The notes under the pieces: model-generated
The model's database searches: none
Told to the model about the DNA's origin: nothing
What the model saw: the letters and a program-made list of their open reading frames with translations, nothing else
Program-made: the position numbers and the translations under genes
From: DAHUYF01 sp035623985
GTDB lineage: Bacteria > Pseudomonadota > Alphaproteobacteria > ATCC43930 > CGMCC-115725
Assembly (NCBI GenBank): GCA_035623985.1
Contig: DASPSJ010000114.1
Span: 62,001 to 126,000 of the forward strand
Length of the DNA stretch: 64,000 nt
Direction: 5' to 3'
Part shown: one piece after another, positions 45,548 through 53,625 of the stretch
How positions within the stretch are numbered: the first letter of the stretch is position 1
Layout: every line of letters begins with the position of its first letter

Positions 45548-45732
45548 GCGCAGGGAATGATCCCGCGAGCTCCCGCTCCGTTACCCATCCTTCTCGCGGC
45601 TGCGCCGGATCGTGCACGGTTCTCGGACGAAGATGTACCCCCAATCCTGTCCATGGCGAGAGCGAGCGCCGTGCGGTCGCTCCGTCTCCCCTATCGGCGT
45701 GAAAAGGACGAAATCCAGGGGGGCGCATCTTG

Positions 45733-46665
45733 ATGCGCGTGATCGTCCTAGGGCTCGGCGTCCAGGGAAGGAAGCGGCTGCGCGTAGCCGGCGAAGAGGC
45801 GGTCGCCACCGTTGACCCGGTCAACATTGAGGCGCAGTACCGACGCGTGGAGGACGTGCCGCTTGGCGCCTATGACGCGGCGCTGGTTTGCACCCCCGAC
45901 GAGCCGAAGCTCGCCATCCTTGAGCACCTGCTCAGGCACGGCAAGCACGTCCTCGTGGAAAAGCCGCTTTTCGCCGAGGACGAGGCGGCGATTCTCCGGC
46001 TCGAGAAGCTGGCCCGCGACGAGGGCGCCGTCTGCTATACCGCCTACAATCACCGCTTCGAGCCGCATTACCTCCGCATGCGCGACCTCGTCCGCTCCGG
46101 CGAGCTCGGGCGCCTCTACCGCTGCCGCATGTTCTACGGCAACGGCACGGCGCGCCTCGTGCGCGAATCCGCTTGGCGCGACCGGGGGGCGGGGGTGCTT
46201 CCCGACCTCGGCTCGCATCTCCTCGATACCGCGCGGTTCTGGTTCGGCGACCTTGCCGAGGATTTCCGCGTCGCCTCGGCGAGCTGCTTCGAGAACCGGG
46301 CGCCCGACCATGTCGTCATCGCCTCCGAGGGGTCGCGGCCCAAGATCGAGCTGGAAATGACGCTGCTGTCCTGGCGCAACCACTTCACCTGCGATGTGCT
46401 CGCCGAGAAGGGCAGCGCGCATATCCGCTCGCTGTGCAAATGGGGACCGAGCACTTTCACCAGGCGCCTGCGCGTGCTGCCGAGCGGCCGGCCGTCCGAA
46501 GAATCGGTAACGCTCGTCCAGGATGATCCGACCTGGGCCTTGGAATACGAGCACTTCAAGGCGCTCTGCGCCGCGCCGGCCCCGGCCGACCTCGGCGGCG
46601 ATCTCTGGCTCAACCGGACCTTGTCCCGCCTCGGGAAAGACGCGATGCGGGAGGCGGCGCCATGA
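45733..46665 (+). CDS. Gfo/Idh/MocA family oxidoreductase
   Basis: A 310-residue NAD(P)-dependent sugar oxidoreductase. VIVLGLGVQGRKRLRVAG is a short Rossmann opening, AALVCTPDEPKLAILEHLL strand 4, and HVLVEKPLF holds the EKP catalytic Lys. YNHRFEPHYLRMRDL and LPDLGSHLLDTARFWF carry active-site His and Asp residues. It starts a new segment after a 185-bp gap in which I see no gene. It probably oxidises or reduces a keto group of the nucleotide sugar made by the preceding enzymes. Confidence 0.88.
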   Translation: MRVIVLGLGVQGRKRLRVAGEEAVATVDPVNIEAQYRRVEDVPLGAYDAALVCTPDEPKLAILEHLLRHGKHVLVEKPLFAEDEAAILRLEKLARDEGAVCYTAYNHRFEPHYLRMRDLVRSGELGRLYRCRMFYGNGTARLVRESAWRDRGAGVLPDLGSHLLDTARFWFGDLAEDFRVASASCFENRAPDHVVIASEGSRPKIELEMTLLSWRNHFTCDVLAEKGSAHIRSLCKWGPSTFTRRLRVLPSGRPSEESVTLVQDDPTWALEYEHFKALCAAPAPADLGGDLWLNRTLSRLGKDAMREAAP

Positions 46666-48011
46666 GCGTCGCGAGTGTGAAGGCGGCAGCGGCCACCGGG
46701 CCACGTATCGGCTATGCCGGAATGACTCATCTCGGCCTGATCTCCGGCGTCGCCGCTGCGGCGCGCGGCTTCGCGACCGTCTGTTTCGATCCCGACCGGC
46801 AGCGCATTGCGGCGCTCAAGCGCGGCGAGCTGCCGGTCGTCGAGCCCGGCCTGCCGGAGCTCCTGGCAGCGCACCGCGACCGGCTCGACTTCACCGCCGA
46901 ACCCGCCGCGCTTGCGGCCTGCGATGTGGTCTATGTTGCGCCGGACGTGCCGACCGACGATAAGGGCAGCAGCGATCTCGGTCCGCTCGAGGCGTTGCTC
47001 GCGACCGTCGGAATGGCCGTCCGTCCCGATGCCGTTCTCGTCATCCTGAGCCAGGTGCCGCCCGGCTTTACTCGGAGGCGGCTGCACGAGCGCGTCCCAG
47101 CCGAGGGAGAACAGCGGCTCCTCTATTATCAGGTCGAGACGCTCGTCTTCGGTCGCGCCGTCGAGCGGGCCCTCAAGCCCGAGCGCTTCATCGTCGGCTG
47201 CGCCGATCCGGCCAAGCCTCTGCCCGCGGCCTATGCCGATTTCCTCGCCGTCTTCGCCTGCCCGATCCTGCCGATGCGCTTCGAGAGCGCCGAACTTGCC
47301 AAGATCTCGATCAACCTGTGCCTCGTCGCCTCGGTGAGCGTCGCCAACACCCTGGCCGAGCTCTGCGAGCGGATTGGCGCCGATTGGGGCGAGATCGCAC
47401 CCGCCCTGCGGCTCGATCCGCGGATCGGCGCCGATGCTTATCTCTCGCCCGGGCTTGGCCTTGCCGGCGGCAACCTCGAGCGCGATCTCGCGACAATACT
47501 CAACTGCTCCCGGGAGACCGGGACCGACGCGGCCATCGTCGCCGCCTTTCTGCACTCGAGCCGCCACCGCCGCGACTGGGCGCTGCGCACGCTCCATAGC
47601 GAGGTACTGGCCGAGCGGCCAAAGGCGACGATCGGCATCCTCGGCCTTGCCTACAAGGAGAATACCCACTCGACCAAGAACTCGCCGTCCCTGGCGCTGA
47701 TCCGCCACCTCCAGCCCTGGCGGCTCAGGCTCTTCGACCCGGTTGTGCCGGCGGCCGCGGCTGCTCACCCGGCCGCTGCGGCCGCCGCCTCGCCGCTCGA
47801 CGCCGCCGAGGGCGCGGACGCGCTGGTCATCATGACCCCCTGGCCGCAATTCCGCGCGCTCGACCCGAAGGACATCGCACGACGCATGGCCGGACCGACC
47901 GTCATCGATCCCTATCGCGTGCTTTCCGGGCCAGCCGTTTCGGCCGCCGGGCTCGACTGGCTGACTCTCGGCATGCCGGCCCTGCGGAGGCGGAAGAGCA
48001 GTCATGCTTGA
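46662..48011 (+). CDS. UDP-glucose/GDP-mannose dehydrogenase homologue lacking the catalytic Cys
   Basis: A 449-residue three-part protein. IGYAGMTHLGLISGVAAAAR is the NAD-binding loop, YVAPDVPTDDKGSSDL follows, and the central helix ESAELAKISINLCL holds the conserved Lys (residue 214). In real dehydrogenases the next active-site block is GxGFGGSCFPKD, where Cys is the thioester nucleophile. Here it reads SPGLGLAGGNLERD, so the Cys position is Asn271. The C-terminal nucleotide-sugar-binding third is present (IGILGLAYKENTHSTKNSPS), with an Ala-rich insert near residue 365. A full four-electron oxidation to a uronic acid is therefore unlikely; simple alcohol oxidation or a non-catalytic role is possible. 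Confidence 0.82.
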   Translation: MSVASVKAAAATGPRIGYAGMTHLGLISGVAAAARGFATVCFDPDRQRIAALKRGELPVVEPGLPELLAAHRDRLDFTAEPAALAACDVVYVAPDVPTDDKGSSDLGPLEALLATVGMAVRPDAVLVILSQVPPGFTRRRLHERVPAEGEQRLLYYQVETLVFGRAVERALKPERFIVGCADPAKPLPAAYADFLAVFACPILPMRFESAELAKISINLCLVASVSVANTLAELCERIGADWGEIAPALRLDPRIGADAYLSPGLGLAGGNLERDLATILNCSRETGTDAAIVAAFLHSSRHRRDWALRTLHSEVLAERPKATIGILGLAYKENTHSTKNSPSLALIRHLQPWRLRLFDPVVPAAAAAHPAAAAAASPLDAAEGADALVIMTPWPQFRALDPKDIARRMAGPTVIDPYRVLSGPAVSAAGLDWLTLGMPALRRRKSSHA

Positions 48012-48891
48012 GCATCTTCGCTCCGCGCCGCGGGCGCCGGAGCGCGCCGTCGTCATCGGCGCCGGCGGTTTCGTCGGTGGCGCCATCCTGCGCCAGCTTG
48101 CAGCCGCCGGCATCCCGGCTCTGGGCCTCACCCGCCGAGAGGTCGACCTGCTGGCGCCCGACGCCGCGCAGTGCCTGCGCAACATGCTGAAACCGTCGGA
48201 CAGCGTCGTCTTCGTCTCCGCGGCGGCGCCGGCCAAGACCAATGCAATGCTGATGCAGAACTTGCGCATGTCCGAGGCGGCGTCAGAGACCTTTGCTGCG
48301 GTGCCGCCGGCCCATCTCCTCTATGTCAGTTCGGACGCGATCTATGCCGATGACGCCAACCCGGTGACCGAGCGCTCGCCGGCTGCGCCCTCAACCCTGC
48401 ACGGCATGATGCACGCCGCCCGCGAGCTGATGCTGCGGAGCGCCTCGCCCGCGCCCTTCGCCGCCTTGCGCCCGACGCTGATCTACGGCGCCGCCGACCC
48501 GCACAACGGCTATGGTCCCAACCGCTTTCGCCGCCAGGCGCAGCGAGGCGAGCCGATCTCCATCTTCGGCGAGGGCGAGGAACGCCGCGATCACGTGCTG
48601 GTCGAGGACGTGGCGCTCCTCGCGCGGCTCATCCTGGAGCACCGCAGCGTCGGCGCGCTCAACGCCGTGAGCGGCCGGTCGGTCTCCTTCCGCGAGGTGG
48701 CGGAGCTCGTCGCGGCGCAATTCACGCCCGTCGCGCGCATCATCAGCACGCCCCGCCCGGGACTGCGCCCGCATCTCCTGCACCGCCATTTCGACGTTAC
48801 CGATCTTCTCGCGTCTTTCCCGAGCTTCCGCCCGACCGGCCTTGCCGAGGGGATCGCACGGGTCCACCGAGAGACGCTGGAACGGCAGTAA
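48004..48891 (+). CDS. NAD-dependent SDR-fold protein without the YxxxK motif
   Basis: A 295-residue extended-SDR relative. VVIGAGGFVGGAILRQLAAA is the NAD-binding turn and LLYVSSDAIYADDANPV the catalytic-Ser strand. Where SDR enzymes have YxxxK the protein reads TLHGMMHAARE, with His133 and His137. The end, FREVAELVAAQF, is ordinary. It overlaps the preceding gene by 8 bp. It may bind a nucleotide sugar without the usual chemistry, or use His in place of Tyr and Lys. Confidence 0.8.
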   Translation: MLEHLRSAPRAPERAVVIGAGGFVGGAILRQLAAAGIPALGLTRREVDLLAPDAAQCLRNMLKPSDSVVFVSAAAPAKTNAMLMQNLRMSEAASETFAAVPPAHLLYVSSDAIYADDANPVTERSPAAPSTLHGMMHAARELMLRSASPAPFAALRPTLIYGAADPHNGYGPNRFRRQAQRGEPISIFGEGEERRDHVLVEDVALLARLILEHRSVGALNAVSGRSVSFREVAELVAAQFTPVARIISTPRPGLRPHLLHRHFDVTDLLASFPSFRPTGLAEGIARVHRETLERQ

Positions 48892-48907
48892 CAGGGGAGC
48901 GCCCGCA

Positions 48908-49564
48908 ATGGCCGAAGTGAAGCTGTTGGCGAAGCTGCCCAAGAGCAAGCGCAATATCGCGAGGCGCCATGAAGCCCAGACTCCCGAAAACATCGCGATA
49001 TCGCGCCGATACGGCCGCGACTATTTCGACGGGCCGCGCGAGCTCGGCTACGGCGGCTACCGCTATGATGGGCGTTGGATCCCGGTCGCCGAGGACATCG
49101 TCCATCACTTCGCCCTGAGGCCGGGAGATCGGGTGCTCGATGTCGGCTGCGCGAAGGGGTTTCTCGTGCATGACCTGATGAAAGTCTGTCCCGGTCTCGA
49201 GGCTTTCGGTCTCGACATCTCGGAATACGCGCTGATGAATTGTCTTCCGGAGGTCGTCGGGCGGCTCCATCTCGGCACTGCCGAAAAACTGCCTTTCCCG
49301 GACGGCAGCTTCGCCGCCGTGCTCTCGATCAACACCATCCACAATCTCGATCGCACGGGCTGCATCGCCGCTTTGCGCGAGATCGAGCGCCTGGCGCCGG
49401 GCCGCGCCTTCGTCCAGGTCGACTCCTATCACACACCGGAGCAGCGCGAGCTGTTCATGAGCTGGGTGCTCACCGCCAAGTTTCATGATTATCCCGCAGG
49501 CTGGCGCAAAGTGTTCGCCGAGGCCGGATACAGCGGCGACTGGGACTGGACGATCGTCGAATAG
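48908..49564 (+). CDS. class I SAM-dependent methyltransferase
   Basis: A 218-residue methyltransferase with VLDVGCAKGFLVHDLM as motif I, GLDISEYAL as motif II, and TAEKLPFPDGSFAAVLSINT as motif III/IV. RGYFDGPRELGYGGY-like text before the core (YFDGPRELGYGGYRYDGR) is common in methyltransferases of LPS and capsule clusters. The ribosome site AGGGGAG lies before the ATG at 48908. Probably adds a methyl to a sugar or a carrier-linked intermediate of this pathway. Confidence 0.83.
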   Translation: MAEVKLLAKLPKSKRNIARRHEAQTPENIAISRRYGRDYFDGPRELGYGGYRYDGRWIPVAEDIVHHFALRPGDRVLDVGCAKGFLVHDLMKVCPGLEAFGLDISEYALMNCLPEVVGRLHLGTAEKLPFPDGSFAAVLSINTIHNLDRTGCIAALREIERLAPGRAFVQVDSYHTPEQRELFMSWVLTAKFHDYPAGWRKVFAEAGYSGDWDWTIVE

Positions 49565-49606
49565 CTGAGTAAACACGCGCCGGGACGCGAAATTCACGGG
49601 GCCGAC

Positions 49607-50599
49607 ATGACGAAGACCTATGCGATTCTCGGCGGCGGCGGCTCGTTTGGCATCCACACCGCGTTCTGGCTGCTCGACCACGCCGATCCCAGGAAGGTCA
49701 TCGGTATCGGCCGCAACCCGCTGCGCCCCGAGCCTTTCTCACTCAGCATCGAAAAGCGCAAGAACTACGCCTATCACGCTTTCCACATCACCTATGAGCT
49801 CGACCTCCTGCTCGAGCTGCTCGACCGCGAGAAGCCTCAGGTCATCGTCAATTACGCAGCCCAGGGCGAGGGCGCCGTGTCGTGGAAGCATTCCTGGCGC
49901 TTCTTCGAGACGAATTCGATGGCGCTGGCGCGGCTCGCCGAGGAGCTGATGAAGCGCGATTGGCTCGAGCGCTTCATCCAGATCGGCACCTCCGAGATGT
50001 ACGGCTCGGTCGAACATCCGGCGAGCGAGGACGAGCCGATCAAGCCGTCGAGCCCCTACGCCGCCTCGAAAGTCGCCTTCGACATGTATTTGGTTTCGGT
50101 GCACCGGTTCCTCAAATTCCCGATGAACATCATCCGCCCGTCCAACGCCTATTGCCCGGGCCAGCTTCTGCACCGCGTCGTGCCCAAGGCCGTGCTGGCC
50201 GGTCTCACCGGGCGGAAGCTGCCATTACACGGCGGCGGGCGGGCGGAAAAATCCTATATCCACGCCCGCGACCTCGGACGCGCGATCCTGCTGGTTGCCG
50301 AGAAGGCGCCGCTCGGGACAATCTATAACGCCGGCCCGGCGCAGTCGATCGCGATCCGCGCGCTGGTCGCGAAATGCGCCGAGGCGCTGGGGATGTCCTT
50401 CGACCAGCTCTGCGAGGTCACAGCCGACCGGCTGGGCCAGGATTCTCGCTATTGGCTCGACTCTTCGGCGATCAAGCGGGATGTCGGCTGGGAACCGCAA
50501 ATCGGGCTCGAAGAAGGGCTCGGCGAGATGGTCGCCTGGGGGCGCAAATACCTCGACCAGCTCCGCGACTGGCCCACGGACTATGTGCTGCGCGGCTGA
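49607..50599 (+). CDS. nucleotide-sugar 4,6-dehydratase-like SDR (GMD/RmlB group)
   Basis: A 330-residue extended SDR. YAILGGGGSFGIHTAFWLL is the NAD turn, VIVNYAAQGEGAVSW matches the substrate loop of 4,6-dehydratases, IGTSEMYGSVEHPASED carries the catalytic Ser-Glu pair as in GDP-mannose 4,6-dehydratase, and SPYAASKVAFDMYL has YxxxK. RPSNAYCPGQLLHR and KSYIHARDLGRA complete the family. It probably makes a 4-keto-6-deoxy nucleotide sugar. With a heptose as substrate the product would be a 6-deoxyheptose precursor. The transketolase pair starts 3 bp after its stop. Confidence 0.82.
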   Translation: MTKTYAILGGGGSFGIHTAFWLLDHADPRKVIGIGRNPLRPEPFSLSIEKRKNYAYHAFHITYELDLLLELLDREKPQVIVNYAAQGEGAVSWKHSWRFFETNSMALARLAEELMKRDWLERFIQIGTSEMYGSVEHPASEDEPIKPSSPYAASKVAFDMYLVSVHRFLKFPMNIIRPSNAYCPGQLLHRVVPKAVLAGLTGRKLPLHGGGRAEKSYIHARDLGRAILLVAEKAPLGTIYNAGPAQSIAIRALVAKCAEALGMSFDQLCEVTADRLGQDSRYWLDSSAIKRDVGWEPQIGLEEGLGEMVAWGRKYLDQLRDWPTDYVLRG

Positions 50600-50602
50600 A
50601 CC

Positions 50603-51448
50603 ATGACCGGACCCCAGCGACGCAACAGCTTCGAGGCGGCGGCGGCGCGGCGGCGCTGCCTCGCTTATCGTCGGCGCATCCTCGACATCTCGCAACAGGT
50701 GACCGCGCTGCACGTGGCCCCGGCCTTCTCCTGCCTCGAGATGGTCGACGTCATCTATCATGCGCTGATGCGCGCCGAGCCCGGCGCCGACGGCGGACCG
50801 GGGTTCCGCGACGGCTTCGTGATGTCGAAGGGCCACGGGTGCCTGGCGCAATATGTCATTCTGGAGGAAATGGGCATTCTGAACCGCGACGACCTCGCGC
50901 GCTATTGCCGGGCCGACGGACGCCTTGGCGCCCATCCCGATTACGGCGTGCCCGGGATCGAGGCGTCTACCGGCTCGCTCGGCCACGGCCTCGGCATCGC
51001 CGCCGGCATGGCCTGCGCGGAGAAGATCAAAGGCACGGACCGGCGGACCTTTGTCGTCCTGTCCGACGGCGAGCTGCAGGAGGGCTCGAGCTGGGAAGGC
51101 TTCATGATGGCCGCCAATCTGCGGCTTGCCAATCTCGTCGCCTTCATCGATCTTAACGACTTCTCCGGTCTCGAGCGGATGAGCGAAGGCCATCCCGCCC
51201 TCCATCCGGTCGCCGACAAGCTGCGCGCCTTCCATTGGGAATCGGTCGAGGTCAACGGACACGACGCCGAAGCGATCTTCGCCGCGGTCAAGGGCCGCCG
51301 GGGCGATCGGCCTTTGGCGGTGATCGGCCGTACCGTCAAGGGCAAGGGCGTCTCCTACATGGAGAATGTGCCGATCTGGCATTACCGCTCGCCGAACAAG
51401 GAAGAGTATGCGCGCGCGATCGCCGAGCTGGCGGAGGTCGGCGCGTGA
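50603..51448 (+). CDS. transketolase, N-terminal half
   Basis: A 281-residue protein equal to the thiamine-diphosphate pyrophosphate-binding domain of transketolase. VMSKGHGCLAQYVILEEMG and STGSLGHGLGIAAGMA are the His/Gly motifs, and the TPP motif is SDGELQEGSSWEGFMMAAN with FIDLND closing it. Split transketolases encoded as two adjacent genes occur in archaea and in many bacterial secondary clusters. It moves a two-carbon ketol unit. It is coupled by GTGA to the C-terminal half. Confidence 0.9.
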   Translation: MTGPQRRNSFEAAAARRRCLAYRRRILDISQQVTALHVAPAFSCLEMVDVIYHALMRAEPGADGGPGFRDGFVMSKGHGCLAQYVILEEMGILNRDDLARYCRADGRLGAHPDYGVPGIEASTGSLGHGLGIAAGMACAEKIKGTDRRTFVVLSDGELQEGSSWEGFMMAANLRLANLVAFIDLNDFSGLERMSEGHPALHPVADKLRAFHWESVEVNGHDAEAIFAAVKGRRGDRPLAVIGRTVKGKGVSYMENVPIWHYRSPNKEEYARAIAELAEVGA

Positions 51449-52371
51449 GGAACACCTTCGCCAACGCCTTTTACGAGGCGGCGCTCAAGGACGAGAGGCT
51501 TCTCGCCGTGGTCGCGGACATCTCGCCGGCCGGGGCCATGGACAAGTTCCGCACAAGCTTTCCGCACCGCTTCATCAATACCGGCGTGGCCGAACAGGTC
51601 ATGATCGGCCTGTGCGCCGGCATGGCGTTGCGCGGCCTGCGGCCCTTCGCTTACACCATCGCGACCTTCGCGCTGTTCCGGCCGTTCGAGTTCGTGCGCG
51701 ACGATTTGTGCTATCACGATCTCCCGGTGACGGTGGTCGGGATCGGCGGCGGCCTTACCTATTCGACGCTCGGCGGAACGCATCACGCGCAGGAGGACGT
51801 CGCCGTCGCCTCGGCCATTCCCAACATGGCGGTGCTGGCGCCCTGCGATCCCGGCGAGACGCGCGCCGCCGCCGAATGGGCGGTGAGCGAGGAGCGCTTC
51901 CGCATCGGTCCCGTCTATCTGCGCCTGGGCAAGGCGGGCGAGCCGGATCTGACCCGGGCGGCCGAGCCGTTCGTCTTCGGGAAGCTGCGCTACCTGAAGC
52001 GCGGCGAGGACGTCTGCATCATCGGTTACGGCCCCGTTCTCAAATTGGCTTTCGATCTTGCCGATCGCTTCGCGGCAAGCGGCAAGACGGTGTCGATCGC
52101 CTCTTGCCACACGGTGAAGCCGCTCGATCTCGGTGGAGTCGCCGCCGCGCTCCGCCGCCACCGGCAGGTGATCGTGCTCGAAGAGATGGCGCCGACCGGC
52201 GGGCTCGGCCCGCAGGTCAAATCCCTGGCCTGGGACATCAGGGCCGAATGCCGGCTCGACACGTTCTCTCTCAAGGACACCTTCATTCACGTCTATGGCT
52301 CGCATCCCGAGCTGCTGGCGGCGCACGGCCTCGACGTCGCGAGCATGGCGCAGAAGCTCGGGCTGGACTGA
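51445..52371 (+). CDS. transketolase, C-terminal half
   Basis: A 308-residue protein with the pyrimidine-binding domain (residues 1 to about 165, Glu in NTGVAEQVMIGLCAGMAL activates thiamine; later TYSTLGGTHHAQEDVAVA) and the transketolase C-terminal domain (CIIGYGPVLKLAFDLAD, VIVLEEMAPTGGLGPQV). The GTG at 51445 overlaps the N-terminal half. Together they would exchange two-carbon units between ketose and aldose phosphates, feeding sedoheptulose 7-phosphate to this operon, or add a two-carbon branch to a ketosugar. Confidence 0.9.
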   Translation: MRNTFANAFYEAALKDERLLAVVADISPAGAMDKFRTSFPHRFINTGVAEQVMIGLCAGMALRGLRPFAYTIATFALFRPFEFVRDDLCYHDLPVTVVGIGGGLTYSTLGGTHHAQEDVAVASAIPNMAVLAPCDPGETRAAAEWAVSEERFRIGPVYLRLGKAGEPDLTRAAEPFVFGKLRYLKRGEDVCIIGYGPVLKLAFDLADRFAASGKTVSIASCHTVKPLDLGGVAAALRRHRQVIVLEEMAPTGGLGPQVKSLAWDIRAECRLDTFSLKDTFIHVYGSHPELLAAHGLDVASMAQKLGLD

Positions 52372-52731
52372 GACGGCGGCCACGGCGGATCGCCGGACGG
52401 CGGGACGAACTCGCGATCACAGTCGGCTGAAGGCTGCGCGCCGCGCCGATAACGCTTGCCGATCCCCGGCCTGCATCCGGAATCCTTGTGCATCATACCG
52501 ATCGAGGCGTGCAATCCGCCAATGTATATGTGCAGTGCCGCCTGCTCGAAGGTTCATGCATCGACGGCAATCCTTATCGCAGACTGGCATTTTCTCCGGC
52601 TCAAGATATAGTCGCAAATCGGGGATTGACGATTTTCGCCGCCAAGTTGTTGATTTTCGTGATCGGAAAGGACGGCGCGGCGAAGTCGGGCACGCCGTCG
52701 ACGCGGGAAGTTTCAGGAGACGTGATCTGAG
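52372..52731. promoter_or_regulatory. intergenic region with AT-rich promoter-like part
   Basis: A 360-bp gap between the transketolase pair and the next operon. A frame at 52488-52730 is open but its peptide looks random, so I leave it out. The part from about 52610 to 52680 is AT-richer than the surroundings, with two TTGA motifs (near 52624 and 52650), and probably contains the promoter of the 52732 operon. No terminator hairpin with a T tract is visible. Confidence 0.35.
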
Positions 52732-53625
52732 ATGACGGTCATTATCGTAGGGGGCGATAGCACCATCGGCAGCGCCTTTGCACGGACCCTGCGCCAACGC
52801 GGAGAGGTCGTCGTTACGACGAGCCGGCGTCTCAACGACGGTGTCGGCAGCTTGCCCCTTGACCTCGGTGATTCCGATGTCGCCGCCATCCCTCTGCCGG
52901 ATGGCGAGGTCGCGTTCTTCTGCGCGTGCGTCAACGGCTTCAGTGGCTGTCGATCCAATCCGGGCTACGCTCGGCGGGTCAATGTCGACGGGACCGCTAT
53001 GCTCGCTCGCCGCTTGGCGTCTCGCGGGACGCGAGTGGTCTTGCTTTCCTCGACGGCGGTTCTTGATTTCCGTGCGCCGGACCAGCCGTCCACCGCGCCG
53101 GCAAATCCCCGGACGCTCTACGGGCAACTCAAGGCCGAAGCGGAAGAGATCTTTTTGTCGCTCGGTCGCTTCGGCTCGGTGCTGCGGCTGACCAAGGTGC
53201 TGACGGCGGAGATGCCGTTGTTCGCCGGATGGATCTCCGCGCTTGGCCGGGGCGAGGCCGTCACCGCCTTTTCCGACCTTCATTTTTCGCCGATCACGCT
53301 GGATGACGCGATGTCGGCTCTTTTCGGCGTTCGCGACGATTCCTCCGGCGGCATCTACCAATTTTCCGGCGCATACGACATCAGCTACGCCGACGCAGCC
53401 GGCCATCTCGCCGGCAGAATGGGAATTGGCGCTGCCCGTGTGAACAGCGAGCTTGCGGCACATCATGGCATTCGAGCCGAAGAAATACCCCGCTTTACAT
53501 CTCTGGATAGCTCGCGCCTCCAGGCAATCACCGGTCGGGCGCCGCCCGACCCCTTCGCGGTGCTGGACACGGTTTATGGTCCCGTCATCGCGGTAGCGGG
53601 CGAGCGTTTGCGGAGCTTCGGTTGA
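52732..53625 (+). CDS. RmlD-like NAD(P)-dependent sugar reductase
   Basis: A 297-residue SDR. MTVIIVGGDSTIGSAFARTL is the NAD(P) turn, VVLLSSTAVLDFRAPD the catalytic Ser strand, and LYGQLKAEAEEIFLS carries YxxxK. Its compact size and late region (FSPITLDDAMSALFG) resemble RmlD, the reductase that finishes dTDP-rhamnose, and related 4-ketosugar reductases. It starts a four-gene rightward operon with two methyltransferases. Confidence 0.82.
   Translation: MTVIIVGGDSTIGSAFARTLRQRGEVVVTTSRRLNDGVGSLPLDLGDSDVAAIPLPDGEVAFFCACVNGFSGCRSNPGYARRVNVDGTAMLARRLASRGTRVVLLSSTAVLDFRAPDQPSTAPANPRTLYGQLKAEAEEIFLSLGRFGSVLRLTKVLTAEMPLFAGWISALGRGEAVTAFSDLHFSPITLDDAMSALFGVRDDSSGGIYQFSGAYDISYADAAGHLAGRMGIGAARVNSELAAHHGIRAEEIPRFTSLDSSRLQAITGRAPPDPFAVLDTVYGPVIAVAGERLRSFG

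Noticed and set aside
46134..48269. A 711-codon open frame on the minus strand
   Set aside because: It lies opposite three coupled plus-strand genes with clear NAD-binding motifs and has none itself.
52488..52730. An 80-codon frame before the RmlD-like gene
   Set aside because: The peptide looks random, there is no ribosome site, and the region is better read as a promoter gap.
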